A stretch of 64,000 nucleotides of DNA from Colwellia psychrerythraea (GCF_000764185.1 NZ_JQEC01000011.1:310001-374000); one strand, 5' to 3'. Shown: positions 7,798 to 18,039, numbered from the stretch's first letter. Numbers and translations: made by a program. The notes: generated from the letters alone by a model not told the origin.

Positions 7798-9146
7798 TAT
7801 TTAGACCCCTTCTCTGCGATAGCAGCAATTAAACCAGCACTTTGCTCATCTAATTTTTGTAATACAGACTTACTCTTACCAGCAACAATTGAGTGGATTA
7901 AGATAAGTGGTAATGCACAAATCAAACCTAAAGCGGTAGTTACAAGTGCAAGAGAGATATTACCTGCCATGATTTTCGGGTCACCAGTACCAAACAACAT
8001 GATTGTTTGGAAAGTCATAATCATACCGATTACTGTACCTAATAGACCCATAAGCGGAGCAATAGCAGCAAACATTTTGATTAGGTTAACACCACGGTCT
8101 ACTTTTGGCGTTTCACGGAGTATCGCTTCATCAAGTTTTAACTCTAACGTTTCAGCATCTGCTGATTGGTTGTCGTAGAAAACTTTAAGTAAACGACCTA
8201 GCGGGTTGTTTTCATTTGGTTTATCAAGGTTCTTCTCTTGAGCCTTAATTTTGCTGCTCATGCCACCTAAAACGATTAAACGTTCAAGGGCAATTAATAA
8301 ACCAACAAAGAATAATACTGTAATAGCATAACCAACTTCTTTACCTTCATGGAAGAATTGGTCAATTGTTTTCTTACGTGTTTCTAAAGATAAGATAGCA
8401 CCACGAGAAGGATCAACATAAACAGGAACATAACCTGAAGTTTCAGCTGAGAAATCAACCGCTGTTCCGCTAATATGACCTGCAGGTTGCTTAGGTAAAG
8501 GTTGAACTTGACCTACTTCATCGTTATATCTTAAGTAACCGTTAGCTGAAACTAGGTTAAAGGTACCGATACGGGTAATCTGTTCAGTAGATTTAGTGCC
8601 ATCAAGGTTGGTTACATCAACAGTAAACTTCGAAATTTTACCAGACTCAGTCATTTCAGTTTGCAGGGCAAACCATAACTCTTCTAAATCAGCAATGCTT
8701 GGAATCTCTTTTGCGTTAGCAATGCGGTTTAGCGCCTCACCACGATTAGGGAATTCGGCACTTACAATTGAAGTACTGATTTGACCAAATGCGTTAGCTG
8801 CTGCGGCACGTGAAACACCAAACATTTCACCTAAAGTACCTGTTGCATTATCTAACTCAACTGTTTTATTAGTTATAGTCATATCATTAGCAGCATAAGC
8901 TTTAGTTAAACGTTTATTACGCGCATTTTGAGCAGCTAGTTCATTTTTAGCTTTAGTTAATAAAGCAGACTTATCAGCTCTAGCAGATAAAAATTCAGCT
9001 TCACGCTTTTTATCAAGCTTAGCTTCTGAAACACGGTCAGCTTTTACTTGCTTTAATAAATCATCTAATTGATTTGCTTGGGTTGTAGCAACAAAACCAG
9101 TCGTTAGAGTGGCTGCTAGCAATACAAAATTAAAAACTTTTTTCAT
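7797..9146 (-). CDS. TtpC-like MotA/TolQ/ExbB protein with periplasmic N-terminal extension
   Basis: The 449-residue protein combines a signal peptide (about residues 1-24, ending TTQA), a charged coiled-coil periplasmic part (25-105), a second extracytoplasmic region, a transmembrane helix (about 270-290) and a C-terminal TolQ/ExbB proton-channel domain (FAAIAPLMGLLGTVIGMIM). This layout matches TtpC, which is required for TonB2-dependent siderophore uptake in Vibrio species. It overlaps both neighbours by one base, so the operon is tightly coupled. A second ExbB-like gene follows, so this protein probably adds to the motor rather than replacing ExbB. Confidence 0.92.
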   Translation of the reverse strand: MKKVFNFVLLAATLTTGFVATTQANQLDDLLKQVKADRVSEAKLDKKREAEFLSARADKSALLTKAKNELAAQNARNKRLTKAYAANDMTITNKTVELDNATGTLGEMFGVSRAAAANAFGQISTSIVSAEFPNRGEALNRIANAKEIPSIADLEELWFALQTEMTESGKISKFTVDVTNLDGTKSTEQITRIGTFNLVSANGYLRYNDEVGQVQPLPKQPAGHISGTAVDFSAETSGYVPVYVDPSRGAILSLETRKKTIDQFFHEGKEVGYAITVLFFVGLLIALERLIVLGGMSSKIKAQEKNLDKPNENNPLGRLLKVFYDNQSADAETLELKLDEAILRETPKVDRGVNLIKMFAAIAPLMGLLGTVIGMIMTFQTIMLFGTGDPKIMAGNISLALVTTALGLICALPLILIHSIVAGKSKSVLQKLDEQSAGLIAAIAEKGSK

Positions 9147-9925
9147 TATTTCGCTCCTGCTGCAAATACTGGTAATTTAGCTAAATCCATTGGGATTTGT
9201 TTACGTGCCATTTGAATTGCACTAGAGATAGGTTTTATGTATTCATCACCTAATTCTTCCCATGCACGTGTTTCATTGTTCCATAACCAAGAATGCTTAG
9301 CATCTAGTGATTGTGCAACAAAAGCAATACGACCCATGTGAACGAAATCAGCAGTTAAAGTACGACCACCTAAATCAATCTCACCCTGGTATGCATCAAA
9401 AACAGAACCATAACCGGCTTCTATTTCATACGCTTCAAGAACTAAGCGAAACTGCTCTGAAGTAGTAACGTTTGAATCGTCCATAACAGCACGAAGGTTA
9501 GCTACACGTTCATTACGACGTTCAATATTCATTGGAACATCTAGTTTGATGAATGTATCAAGAGTATCAACCATTTTGTACATCAATGGTACAACGCCTT
9601 GTTTAAATTCATCAATACTGTCAATTTGTTTCTGTAAAGAAGCAATTCTGACTACTTGATCGTCAACCATACGTTGAACATGGTCGTTATAACCACGTAA
9701 CACGTCAGCTTCATCAACTGTATTACGATATTCGCCAAGAAGATCTTGCGTTTGCTCGTAAATGCTGTTGACTTTAGCTTGTGATTTAGCTGATTGCTTG
9801 AAGATTTTAGCTTCAGCTTTTTGTAGGTCTGTTAATGCATCAGCAGCAGCGATATTACTACCTGCTAGTGCTAGTGCGCCAACCATCGCTGTTGCGATAA
9901 GGCTTTTCTTACTTACTTTGGACAT
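9146..9925 (-). CDS. DUF3450 family periplasmic protein of the TonB2-type operon
   Basis: First gene of the TonB operon. The protein has a signal peptide (MSKVSKKSLIATAMVGALALAG, cleaved near AAADA) and a coiled-coil-rich body that fits DUF3450, a family almost always found beside TtpC/ExbB/ExbD/TonB. The function is unknown; a structural role in spanning the periplasm is plausible. I chose the ATG at 9925 because it gives a standard signal peptide. A TTG three codons upstream (9934) is possible but less likely. The stop overlaps the next start by one base. Confidence 0.9.
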   Translation of the reverse strand: MSKVSKKSLIATAMVGALALAGSNIAAADALTDLQKAEAKIFKQSAKSQAKVNSIYEQTQDLLGEYRNTVDEADVLRGYNDHVQRMVDDQVVRIASLQKQIDSIDEFKQGVVPLMYKMVDTLDTFIKLDVPMNIERRNERVANLRAVMDDSNVTTSEQFRLVLEAYEIEAGYGSVFDAYQGEIDLGGRTLTADFVHMGRIAFVAQSLDAKHSWLWNNETRAWEELGDEYIKPISSAIQMARKQIPMDLAKLPVFAAGAK

Positions 9926-10045
9926 AGTTCCCAACCATTGCTATTTTTAATCTAGATAACAAATTTTTTTGTTACCGCGAATATAAAAGTCTGTCGTTAT
10001 TTTAAATGTAACTTTTTATGAATACAACTGAGCAATAATCCCAAA

Positions 10046-10062
10046 TGACAGCTAGGCTGTCA
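10046..10062. promoter_or_regulatory. 7-bp-arm dyad TGACAGC-TAG-GCTGTCA
   Basis: Perfect inverted repeat with a 3-base centre, about 120 bases upstream of the first TonB-operon gene. It is a possible operator; no regulator can be named from the sequence. Confidence 0.35.
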
Positions 10063-10090
10063 AGGTGAGACTTTAAAGACGATGTATTAA

Positions 10091-10123
10091 GTTTTAACGT
10101 TAATAAATCAATAACGTTAAAAC
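10091..10123. promoter_or_regulatory. 12-bp perfect inverted repeat upstream of the TonB operon
   Basis: Arms GTTTTAACGTTA and TAACGTTAAAAC are separated by 9 bases. No T run follows on either strand, so a terminator is unlikely. The position, about 165 bases upstream of the DUF3450 start, fits an operator or an upstream activator site. It does not resemble a Fur box. Confidence 0.4.
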
Positions 10124-10948
10124 ATATCGTTTTGCTAACAAAATTACTCACGTTACCAAGATAAAGTGAGGGACAAAAATTTTGCAGAGGTATGTTTTAC
10201 TAACATCTTCGTAGTAAGTCAAATTTATTTGCGTTTATTGGTGAATAAAAATACACTTTGCATTTTCACTGTTCGGTTTAATACATAAGTTCAATAATTC
10301 CTCATAAATATTAAAAAAGTCAAAGAACACCCTAAGTAAAATTACATTATCTGTTAATCACCCCATTATTGATTGACGGGCGCTCTATCCTTCAGTTTAG
10401 GGGTTAGATTATGCGGACTTATTTTATATGGGTGTATTTTATCTTGTTCCATCGCTATAAAACGTCAAAATATTTAATATATAATGTAGCTAGTAGGCTT
10501 CAATTTTCAACTATGACATTGGCTAATAAACTTTTACAATGGCTGTATTTCATCCACTAAGTTAAAAACACCTAACCTTTAATCTATCTTACTATGGACA
10601 ATACATTTAGTTTTGGAGAATTCATTAGATCTTAGGATGATCTATTTTTAGAAAATAAGAGCCTATTGTTATAGTTTGCATCGGGGTATCAAAGAACATC
10701 ATTTCAAATAGAGAAATATCTCATGTAATCAAGCAATAAAATCATACTTAAAGAATTAAAGTACGATTCTGACTGTTTTGAGGATGGTATTAGCCATCAT
10801 TAGGAAAGTTACAAACCTCTTACAAGTACTATTTCATTAAGAGTAATTAAGACTAAAAATTAATTTTATTAATGGGAATTCAGTACCTTAGACATTCGCA
10901 GTTAATACCTTCATTATTTAAAGCCGCTCTACAATCAACAAGATGAAA

Positions 10949-12655
10949 TCAATCATCAACTAATGCATCAAACAGTGGTTGTAAATAATCTTGGTAGTTA
11001 TGCCAAACCTTAACAGAGCTTGTATACATGGGTTTGCGTACCTGTACTGCACTAGCAGTGGTAACAATAGATGTACTTTCATTAAACCTGAGACATTCGC
11101 TCTGCCAATCTAAATCACAAGCAGAAATCAGCTTTTTAATTTCAATCTCAGGATTATTAACCAGCGATTCATAATGTACATCGTAAATTGAGCCTGGAAA
11201 AACATCATGCCAATGTCTCATCAAAAGACGGTACAAGTTGTGAAATTGTCCTAATGTTTTTAAATTGTAGGCAAAGCGATAATTATCCGAGGTAAAATTT
11301 TTCTTAAATATGGAAAGACAATTATCCTTGGGATCACGAACACAATGAATTACTTTTGCATTAGGCAATACTATTTTTATCAAACCAATCAGTAACATAT
11401 TGAAGGGTAATTTGTCGGTTATATAAGTCGAGTCGTTACACAATTGCTCTATCTGTTTGAGATATGCATGACCTACATTTTCTAGTTGTAGTTTTGAATA
11501 GGTGTTTAGTGGCGCAAACAAAAAATCTGTTTTCTCTGTTAGAAAGTTATTTGTGCCTAGCTTGAAAAAGTAATCTAACTCTCCTGCGCCATGTACTTTA
11601 TTATGTGTTGATAATATTTTTTCTACTAAGCTCGTTCCTGAACGTGGCATACCGACTATAAAAATAGGCCTAGCTGAATTCTCTGGAGATAACTGTAGGT
11701 TTTTTATTGCCTCTTTATTAAAGGTTTTCATTATGTTTTTTATAAAACTCTCATCTGATTCAACGGTATAGTTATATCGGTTATGTCGGAGCGAGTTCCC
11801 TTGATCTAAATACCTAAAAGATCGTGAAAAATCATTAACATCTTCATAGGCTTTAGATAAAGCAAAAGATAGCTGTATTTTGTTTTCTGTTGGTAGATTA
11901 TCCCGCTTTATCTGTTCCTGCATTGAAACAATATGAGCATCTTTTGCATCAGTATAATGATGAATAGAAGCGTAGGTAAAGTGCGCCTGTGAATAAGAGG
12001 GTTGTATGGTATATGCTTTTTGATAACAGGAAGATGCCTGTGTCAATTTACCTTTAGACTTCAGTAGATTCCCCAATTCGTAATGTGCTTTAACATTTTG
12101 TGGGTTTTCAATAATTAATTGCTCATATAAACTTTGAGCTTGGCTTAACTCCCTCTTCTCAATCAAGATTTGACCAAGGTATTCTCTTGCTTGTAGCAAG
12201 CTTGGCTTAAGTTCAACTGCCGTTCGGCAAGCCTGTTCACTTTCTGCTAATTTATTTAGCGGCCTTAGTGACATGCTCAAACTCAGGTATGCCATGGCAA
12301 ATTTGGGGTTTTCAACAATAACCTTGTCATAGTACTTTATTGCATTGATAAAATTTCGTTCAAATTTGCAAATATCACCAAGCCCCATCAAAGCACCAAC
12401 AAAGTTTGGTGCAATTTTTAGAGCATGTGACCAGAGTTGATGTGCTTCGTTTATTCTATTTGACATGGCACATATAAGTGCTAAATGAGAGTACACTTCT
12501 GGTAATCGTATATTTTGAGCGATTAACTCTCTATAACCCAATTCTGCTTGTTTATAGTCTCTATTTGCCTGAGCAAGCTCAGCCCTAGTTAAACATTCGC
12601 GCTGGTGGCTGGTAATCATTACATTCACTGAGTTAATCATTTTTTTATGGTTCAT
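10949..12655 (-). CDS. TPR-sulfotransferase fusion protein (second of a pair)
   Basis: The 568-residue protein has TPR-like repeats over about residues 25-290, then a PAPS-dependent sulfotransferase domain. The 5'-phosphosulfate loop is GMPRSGTSL (335-343) and the 3'-phosphate site is HCVRDPKDNCLSIF (about 437-450, with R440). The loop and the following acidic residue (GAGELDYF) resemble the Sulfotransfer_3/tyrosylprotein sulfotransferase group more than small-molecule enzymes. No signal peptide is evident, so a cytoplasmic role is expected. It follows a similar paralogue by about 60 bases and probably shares its transcript. The acceptor is unknown; a protein, glycan or lipid are all possible. 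Confidence 0.88.
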   Translation of the reverse strand: MNHKKMINSVNVMITSHQRECLTRAELAQANRDYKQAELGYRELIAQNIRLPEVYSHLALICAMSNRINEAHQLWSHALKIAPNFVGALMGLGDICKFERNFINAIKYYDKVIVENPKFAMAYLSLSMSLRPLNKLAESEQACRTAVELKPSLLQAREYLGQILIEKRELSQAQSLYEQLIIENPQNVKAHYELGNLLKSKGKLTQASSCYQKAYTIQPSYSQAHFTYASIHHYTDAKDAHIVSMQEQIKRDNLPTENKIQLSFALSKAYEDVNDFSRSFRYLDQGNSLRHNRYNYTVESDESFIKNIMKTFNKEAIKNLQLSPENSARPIFIVGMPRSGTSLVEKILSTHNKVHGAGELDYFFKLGTNNFLTEKTDFLFAPLNTYSKLQLENVGHAYLKQIEQLCNDSTYITDKLPFNMLLIGLIKIVLPNAKVIHCVRDPKDNCLSIFKKNFTSDNYRFAYNLKTLGQFHNLYRLLMRHWHDVFPGSIYDVHYESLVNNPEIEIKKLISACDLDWQSECLRFNESTSIVTTASAVQVRKPMYTSSVKVWHNYQDYLQPLFDALVDD

Positions 12656-12716
12656 CGTTTATCAGTAGCTTTTACGTTTAACTAAAGGTTCATTGCTGAA
12701 ATCTAGCACAGTTTGA

Positions 12717-14390
12717 TTAAATTAATGTTAATTTCTTTAAGCTCTGTTGATAATTTATCCACCTACCAGAAGAGCTTTTATACAAAGGTTGTCTAACCTG
12801 CCAGACGCTGGCAGTCTTGACTTGATTTTCGATCTGATGGAATTTTAAGCAACGTTCTTCCCAGGGTAGTTCCATAAATGATAGCAAGTTCTTGATATAT
12901 GTTTCGGGCTCATCTATAAGTTCATCATAGTTAAATTCATAAATATCATCACAAAATAAAAGCTTCCAATGACTCATTAACCTTTCTTGCTGCTGATAAA
13001 AATGAATAGTATTTTCAAGCTTAGTTGCATAGGACATTGATGCACCGAGGCGTAGAAAGAACACAGATAGACAATTGTCTAACATACCGCGCCGTGTCCA
13101 AATGATTTTAGCTTGGGGCATTAAGGTCTTTATAACCCCTAAATACAAGAAATTATCCGGACGCTTATCCGTTAACTGACAACCAGCTTCTCTAAACTGG
13201 TTGATTTCTTTAAGGTATGCATCCAACATTTGTGTCTTATTTGTCTCTATATTTTCTCTGACATAATGTGGATAGTTTGGATAATTATTGACGATAGTAC
13301 GATGAAAAAACTCTTGTTCCCCCCCTATACTTACTTGTGAATGAGCAGCAAGGATTTGCTCACATAAAGTGGATCCAGAGCGGAACATACCACAGATAAA
13401 AATGGGTGATTGATTAGTAACACAAGGATTAACATCATTATCTACTTCATCTGCTGGCTTTTTTATCGCTTCAAACCAAGCGTTATCAAATGTATTAATA
13501 ATTGCACTAATATACTCCTCATGTAATTTTTGACTATATTGAGGTAACGTTTGTTGATCAAGACGATTTGCTTGTTGATAAAAATCAAATGCTAAAGAAT
13601 ATTCACCACAGTCATCGTGTGACTTTCCTAATGCATAGCCAATATTAATCTTCTGGGTATCAAGGACATTTGTTGAATTAAATACACTCTCCATTCGAGA
13701 TATTAAACCATCACCTTTATCTTTCACTTTATAAATATCAGCTTGCCTCGCAAGCGCATCATAATTCTTTGGGTTTTTACTAAAAGCGGATTGAAAGCTA
13801 GCTAACGCTTTTTCTTTATCACCTAATTGCTCGTATAAATTCGCTAAATTGTAGCGTAATGCGTCTTGGTTTGGGTATTTAGCAATCGCGCTATTTAATG
13901 TATCTATTGCTTTTTCAGCTTCAGATAAATGCTCGCTATAAATCGTTGCTAAATTTAAATAAACTTCATGTTGGTCATTAATCCCGATTTCCAATACCTT
14001 ATTATAATATGCTACCGAGTCTTCAAACTTACCTGCCAACTTTAAATAGTACGCACAATTAAACAATGCCGTAGCATTGTTGCTTTCTTGCTTCTTCGCT
14101 AATTCTAAATATAAAGCGCTAACATCAAGCCATCTTTTTTGATGACAATAGAGTTCAATTAACGGATTTAAGTATTGTTCTGAAGAATCAGATATTTTCA
14201 ACAATGCTTTTAAGTGTACTTCTGCTAACGCAATATCTTTCAGGTTAAAAGCAAGCTTAACCATAACTTGGTGAGCTTGGAGGTTTTCGGGGTTAGCCAG
14301 AAGTAATTGAGCTAAAATTTCTTGACCTGCAGAAATTTCATTTTTGTTTAATAGCCTAATGGCTTGATTAACTGTTAATTCAACGTTCAT
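12717..14390 (-). CDS. TPR-sulfotransferase fusion protein (first of a pair)
   Basis: Paralogue of the following gene with the same layout in 557 residues: TPR-like helical repeats over about 5-290, then a sulfotransferase domain with PAPS loop GMFRSGSTL (334-342) and a 3'-phosphate motif WTRRGMLDNCLSVFF. The loop has Phe-Arg where the sister has Pro-Arg, so the two have diverged and may have different acceptors. The start lies 13 bases from a 32-bp perfect palindrome and about 120 bases downstream of the TonB-dependent receptor, with a terminator hairpin between them. Expression could come by read-through or from its own promoter at the palindrome. Confidence 0.88.
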   Translation of the reverse strand: MNVELTVNQAIRLLNKNEISAGQEILAQLLLANPENLQAHQVMVKLAFNLKDIALAEVHLKALLKISDSSEQYLNPLIELYCHQKRWLDVSALYLELAKKQESNNATALFNCAYYLKLAGKFEDSVAYYNKVLEIGINDQHEVYLNLATIYSEHLSEAEKAIDTLNSAIAKYPNQDALRYNLANLYEQLGDKEKALASFQSAFSKNPKNYDALARQADIYKVKDKGDGLISRMESVFNSTNVLDTQKINIGYALGKSHDDCGEYSLAFDFYQQANRLDQQTLPQYSQKLHEEYISAIINTFDNAWFEAIKKPADEVDNDVNPCVTNQSPIFICGMFRSGSTLCEQILAAHSQVSIGGEQEFFHRTIVNNYPNYPHYVRENIETNKTQMLDAYLKEINQFREAGCQLTDKRPDNFLYLGVIKTLMPQAKIIWTRRGMLDNCLSVFFLRLGASMSYATKLENTIHFYQQQERLMSHWKLLFCDDIYEFNYDELIDEPETYIKNLLSFMELPWEERCLKFHQIENQVKTASVWQVRQPLYKSSSGRWINYQQSLKKLTLI

Positions 14391-14402
14391 TATCTTTTTT
14401 CA

Positions 14403-14434
14403 TAATGTTATTACTATTAATAGTAATAACATTA
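14403..14434. promoter_or_regulatory. 32-bp perfect palindrome in front of the sulfotransferase pair
   Basis: Two uninterrupted 16-base arms (TAATGTTATTACTATT and its exact reverse complement) meet at 14418/14419. No loop and no T run follow, so it looks more like a protein-binding operator than a terminator. Its edge is 12 bases from the start codon of the gene at 14390. Confidence 0.5.
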
Positions 14435-14454
14435 ATAGTTTTCAAATGGCAAAT

Positions 14455-14487
14455 AAAAAACGGCTAACTTTTCAGTTAGCCGTTTTT
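14455..14487. terminator. Terminator downstream of the TonB-dependent receptor gene
   Basis: Stem CGGCTAAC / GTTAGCCG with a 6-base loop, flanked by A6 and T5 tracts. It lies 26 bases past the receptor stop codon and could work on either strand. Confidence 0.85.
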
Positions 14488-14512
14488 AGTTTTGTTAACC
14501 TACTAGTTTAGA

Positions 14513-17389
14513 CTAGAAGTTTAAAGAAACCGACATGTGAATGTAACGACCAAGTTGGTCATAAAATGCACCTGGGTCCATTGTGTTACCAGTCATTGGT
14601 GGCTCTCTATCTAAAACGTTGTTCACACCAAGACGTGTTACTAAGTTTTCATTAACAGTATAACGTACTGATAAATCAATATAGCTTTCAGAGCCAAGGT
14701 CTTCACGAACTAATAAATCATTGCCCGCTTTTGGAACACCACTATCATCAAGCTTCCAGTCATCATTGCTAACTGAGCTGTTGTAGCGCCATTTAGCATT
14801 GAATCCCCAGTCATCTAAGTCGTAATTAACATTAACAACATGTCTCCAACTTGGTTGTGGGAAACATTTAGCACTGATAGAACCTGCACAGTCATAGATT
14901 GCGTCAGGATCACCTGGTAATGGCTCATATTCTTTAGTTAACATTTGAGTACCCATAAATGTTGCGCTGAAAGAATTACCAAATAAGTCAGTGTTATAAC
15001 CAGCAGTTACATCAATACCTTCCCATGCACGACTTGCAAGGTTGATATTTGTTGCAGTGATAAAACCTTGCTGACCTGTCCAAAGACTACCGGCATTGTT
15101 ACGTGTAATATTATCACAGTAAGCAGCATCACCTGAATTGGCACATTGCTCTAATGTTACATCTTCATCAATCGTTCCAATCACTTCTTCAATATCAATT
15201 GTCCAGTAATCAATGGAGAAATCGATTTCATCGGTGATTTGACCAACAAGTCCTAATGTTAAAGTATCTGCAATTTCAGGTGATAAATCAGGGTTACCAC
15301 CATAAAGGCCGTTATATTGTCCTGCTGGGCTTTTTACTACATTACCGTATTGAGCTGCTGTAACACCGGTATTAGCACACTGTTCTTGTGAAAATTCAGG
15401 AGTTGCAGTCGCACATGGATCAGTACCAGTCCATAAACCTAAACCTTGGTTGGCGAACATTTCACCAATATTTGGCGCACGAGCCGCGCGGTTATAGCTG
15501 GCACGAACTTTCCAATCATCCATTGGCGTCCAATCAAATGCGATCTTATACGTTGGTTCATCACCTGTAGTACTGTAATCAGAGTAACGGTAACCAACTT
15601 CCATAATTAAAGACTCAGCAAATTCTGCGTCTTCAACTAATGGAATACTTGCTTCACCATAAAGCTCACGAACTGAGTAACCACCTGAAAGCGCATGTGT
15701 TGGGCCACCTTGGCCTAATAACAAACCTTTGTCGTAAACTTCATCTACAACACGCTCATAGTCTTCTTTTCTGTACTCAGTACCAATTACCACAGCGATT
15801 GGTGTATCTGCAAATGGTGAAGTTACATCTATTTCACCAGTAACATAAGCACTAAAGATAAATTGATCAGAATACTGCGCTTGAGCGGCAACACCTGTTA
15901 ATGTAGAAGCTGCATCAGGCGTTATACCCTGGTAAGCAAATACTTCATAAGGAACACAATCTGTAGTATCAGCACAACTTTCACCGTTAGCACTTAATGC
16001 TGTAGTAATACGTGGTGCGAAGAAATCATTAATGTACTGTGTGCCTACAGTGGTAGAACCTACTTGGATTGAAGTATCGTAAGTCCAATTATCGTTAATT
16101 TCACCTTCAGAACCTAATACAATGCGGAATGAGTCATGCTGAATAATACTTGCACGCGCACCACCTTCAACATTACGTTTACCAATGTAAGTTGAGAATT
16201 CCTCGCCTGGCATAATACCAAATGCGTCAGTCATGTATTGACGTTGAGCATCACTAATTAGCGGGCTATCATAATCGATATTATATTCTTCATTGAAGAA
16301 TGTACCTGATTCAGCGATTTGACCTTTAGTTTGGTCACGCATATACATGAATTCCATGTATGGTTGTACATGGTCATTAATTTCATAGTTTACAAATGAA
16401 CCAAGTGAGAACCTTTCATCTGGACGCATGAAGAAGTTAACTGGATTATAGTTATATACGTTACCTACAGACGGTGTAAAGTTGCTATCTGGTGTTAATG
16501 TTAGGTATTCATAGTTATCCCAATCAAAATGACCATCAGCACCAACAGGGCTTAAGTAAAAGTTAGGTACTACTGCGTTACCAGAACCACCACACCCTGT
16601 CCCTGTTGCGTTAAGTGCACAAGAGGTATAATCACGTGTACCAAACTTCATTTCATCATTGCGTTTCCATGTAGCATATGATGTTGCATGGCCTTTACCA
16701 TCGGCAAAATCACCACCCATAGTAATTTCTAAACCGTAGTTTTTACCTTCGATGTCAGATTGACCTGTCTCATATTCAAAGTCTCTTTTATCCATCAAAC
16801 CCTGAATGTACTTGTTATCGTTGTTGTGCTGATAACCACCAGCAATAACATCTATTCGGATACCTTCAAAGTCAGTATCCATTACAAAGTTAACAACACC
16901 AGCAATAGCATCTGAACCGTATACAGAAGCACCACCACCAGTCATTACTTCAACACGTTTAACAAGAGCGCCAGGAATGCTGTTAACATCTGCAGAACCT
17001 GATGAACCACCACCTGGTTGCATACGACGACCGTTAACTAGTACTAGTGTACGGTGAGAGCCTAAACCACGTAGGTCTAAACCACCACGACCAGTAGCAC
17101 CGTTAGCTTCAAAAGCTGTAGATGATGCTTCAATTTGCGGTAACGTGTTTAACATATCTTCAACACGGGTAAAACCAGAAACTTTGATGTCTTCTGCACT
17201 TGTTACCGACATAGGGCTTGAAGTTTCCATGTCAGCACGTTTAATACGTGAACCGGTAACTTGAATTTTCTCTACTTCATCAGCGCCTTCTTCGGCTGCA
17301 AAAGTTGGGGCCGAAATTGCTGCTGCAGCGCCAGCACCAAACATCATCGCTAAACGGATGGCTTTAGCTACTTTACTATTGTTATACAT
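14513..17389 (-). CDS. TonB-dependent outer-membrane receptor
   Basis: The 958-residue protein has a signal peptide (MYNNSKVAKAIRLAMMFGAG, cleaved near TFAA), a TonB-box-like segment EKIQVTGSRI, a plug domain (about residues 45-175, with LVLVNGRRM and GSDAIAGVVNF) and a long beta-barrel ending HMSVSLNF with a terminal Phe. The start at 17389 is set by AGGGAG five bases upstream; an in-frame start at 17407 precedes this ribosome binding site. The barrel has several cysteine pairs. The substrate is unknown; the plug class resembles receptors for complex carbohydrates, peptides or vitamins rather than classical siderophore receptors. Two TPR-sulfotransferases follow on the same strand, and a TonB2-type operon lies further on. 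Confidence 0.92.
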   Translation of the reverse strand: MYNNSKVAKAIRLAMMFGAGAAAAISAPTFAAEEGADEVEKIQVTGSRIKRADMETSSPMSVTSAEDIKVSGFTRVEDMLNTLPQIEASSTAFEANGATGRGGLDLRGLGSHRTLVLVNGRRMQPGGGSSGSADVNSIPGALVKRVEVMTGGGASVYGSDAIAGVVNFVMDTDFEGIRIDVIAGGYQHNNDNKYIQGLMDKRDFEYETGQSDIEGKNYGLEITMGGDFADGKGHATSYATWKRNDEMKFGTRDYTSCALNATGTGCGGSGNAVVPNFYLSPVGADGHFDWDNYEYLTLTPDSNFTPSVGNVYNYNPVNFFMRPDERFSLGSFVNYEINDHVQPYMEFMYMRDQTKGQIAESGTFFNEEYNIDYDSPLISDAQRQYMTDAFGIMPGEEFSTYIGKRNVEGGARASIIQHDSFRIVLGSEGEINDNWTYDTSIQVGSTTVGTQYINDFFAPRITTALSANGESCADTTDCVPYEVFAYQGITPDAASTLTGVAAQAQYSDQFIFSAYVTGEIDVTSPFADTPIAVVIGTEYRKEDYERVVDEVYDKGLLLGQGGPTHALSGGYSVRELYGEASIPLVEDAEFAESLIMEVGYRYSDYSTTGDEPTYKIAFDWTPMDDWKVRASYNRAARAPNIGEMFANQGLGLWTGTDPCATATPEFSQEQCANTGVTAAQYGNVVKSPAGQYNGLYGGNPDLSPEIADTLTLGLVGQITDEIDFSIDYWTIDIEEVIGTIDEDVTLEQCANSGDAAYCDNITRNNAGSLWTGQQGFITATNINLASRAWEGIDVTAGYNTDLFGNSFSATFMGTQMLTKEYEPLPGDPDAIYDCAGSISAKCFPQPSWRHVVNVNYDLDDWGFNAKWRYNSSVSNDDWKLDDSGVPKAGNDLLVREDLGSESYIDLSVRYTVNENLVTRLGVNNVLDREPPMTGNTMDPGAFYDQLGRYIHMSVSLNF

Positions 17390-18039
17390 GTTTACTCCCT
17401 GGATCACATTGGTGATTTGGTTGTTTATTTGTTTGTTTGTTTTTATTTTAAAAGACTCAAAGCTATGCTGCCTTGTTCATCTTTTTCAAGTCATAGACCT
17501 GATCTGTCGGTTAAGATAGTAAACGGGAATAACAGGAATCGTCAACACCAATTGCAACCAAATACTAATCTTTTTAACATATGGACACATTCGGACACAC
17601 TTTCGCAGTAGCAAACAAACCTAACAAGAACACGCTACACCATTGTTTTTATTAAAAAAACCAGCCAGCACAATTAGATATATAATATACATTTTTTATT
17701 TGAAAATATTATGTAAAAAACACCATAAATCCATTAACAGTATCGTTACATTTGCTTTTTTCAATACACTTTACAACAACTTAAGTAAACATGTAATTTA
17801 TCAGAAATAGATAGCTCAATAAACAAACAGCATTTTTTTTTATTTTTTAACCAAAAAAATCAATGAATTAGACTAATAAAAACACAGCTTGTACAATTAT
17901 AGTTACGAATTATCGATTTATCTAAAATGACAATTTTCACTTCTCACTGCTGATGCTAGTTTACATAAGCCTTCGATACTGTTTAGGTTTTCTCTGCAAT
18001 GCGTTATAATTCCCCCTCAGACAACATACTGCTCATTAT
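17390..18039. other. AT-rich intergenic region between receptor and priC
   Basis: The 650 bases between the divergent genes contain no credible ORF. The side next to the receptor has a short run of TTTG/TTTA-type repeats (17420-17447) and must contain its promoter. Long A and T tracts at 17830-17860 may bend the DNA. I see no RNA gene. Confidence 0.6.

Larger units (their letters stand above)
9926..10948. other. ~1 kb non-coding region upstream of the TonB operon
   Basis: No open frame of 60 codons or more is present. The part near the TonB operon should hold its promoter and carries two dyads (10046-10062 and 10091-10123). The rest, up to the end of the second sulfotransferase gene, is AT-rich with no recognisable gene, tRNA or repeat; it may be decayed sequence. 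Confidence 0.6.
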
